Assembly: GCA_003342895.1 (NCBI GenBank)
Contig: PTFA01000278.1
Location: 62,001-126,000, forward strand
Source of the DNA: Casuarius casuarius
Lineage: Eukaryota > Chordata > Aves > Casuariiformes > Casuariidae
Length of the DNA stretch: 64,000 nucleotides
Reading direction: 5' to 3'
The translations under genes were made by a program, and so were the position numbers. This document shows, in pieces, positions 63,801-64,000 of the stretch. The notes under the pieces were generated by a model. That model saw only the letters and a program-made list of their open reading frames with translations, had not been told where the DNA came from and did no database searches. Position 1 is the first letter of the stretch. Every line of letters begins with the position of its first letter.

Positions 63801-64000
63801 AAAGGAAGCAAACTACCAAAACTTTTTATGTTTCCTGGTGATTTTTTTTTTCATTAATCTAATTTCAAGAAGAAGGCTTGAATTTTGGGAAGGCTTTCTT
63901 TCTCTTTCTGTTTTGTGAGAATAGGAGAGCGAAGCAGTGGAAAAGTTCATTTTAATTTCCTGCTTAAACTTAGATGCACAGATAGATACCAAAGGGGAAA

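Larger units (their letters stand above)
49701..64000. other. No supported gene
   Basis: AT-rich DNA to the end of the window. It holds the inverted repeats near 50.9 kb, the doubtful transposon fragment and GC patch near 54.4-54.7 kb, a 15-bp duplication, the 60.27-kb hairpin and a GT repeat. The longest frame is 103 codons at 57626-57937 on the plus strand; it is free of N but resembles no family I know and lacks a codon signature that I can judge. Confidence 0.55.

Overview
This window looks like nuclear DNA of a bird, or less likely another sauropsid. It is AT-rich and sparse in interspersed repeats. It carries two recognisable CR1 LINE 3' ends and one well-bounded solo LTR of an endogenous retrovirus. 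It has no operon structure, no ribosome binding sites and no long open frames. Single N positions are scattered throughout, which fits a draft vertebrate assembly.

No protein-coding gene could be supported on either strand. The longest open frames (162, 145, 143, 141 and 134 codons) have no recognisable domain, carry N-derived unknown residues, or lie over GC-rich patches or repeats where stop codons are rare by composition. The window is therefore most simply an intergenic desert or the inside of a very long intron; the sequence alone does not say which. I found no tRNA, rRNA, U6-like or other structured RNA gene and no CRISPR array.

Layout: 1-27.5 kb is unique AT-rich DNA with simple repeats, a small GC-rich patch near 9.65 kb, a stretch of same-strand G-runs at 15.7-16.0 kb and a short tandem repeat at 20.7 kb. 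A plus-strand CR1 fragment lies at 27.6-27.7 kb. The most CpG-rich patch of the window (about 34.74-35.17 kb) is the best candidate for a regulatory element or an unannotated transcription start. Smaller GC/CpG patches sit near 37.7, 43.2, 44.2 and 54.6 kb. A minus-strand CR1 fragment lies at 46.28-46.53 kb and a 17-bp tandem repeat at 47.44-47.50 kb. At 49,030-49,695 there is a solo LTR on the minus strand, flanked by a perfect 5-bp target-site duplication. Two weaker, possibly related fragments of an old DNA transposon are suggested near 50.88 and 54.37 kb. The rest, to 64 kb, is unique AT-rich DNA with one compact hairpin at 60.27 kb.

No multi-gene system is visible. The most solid and informative object is the solo LTR, with its duplicated motif and terminal hairpin.
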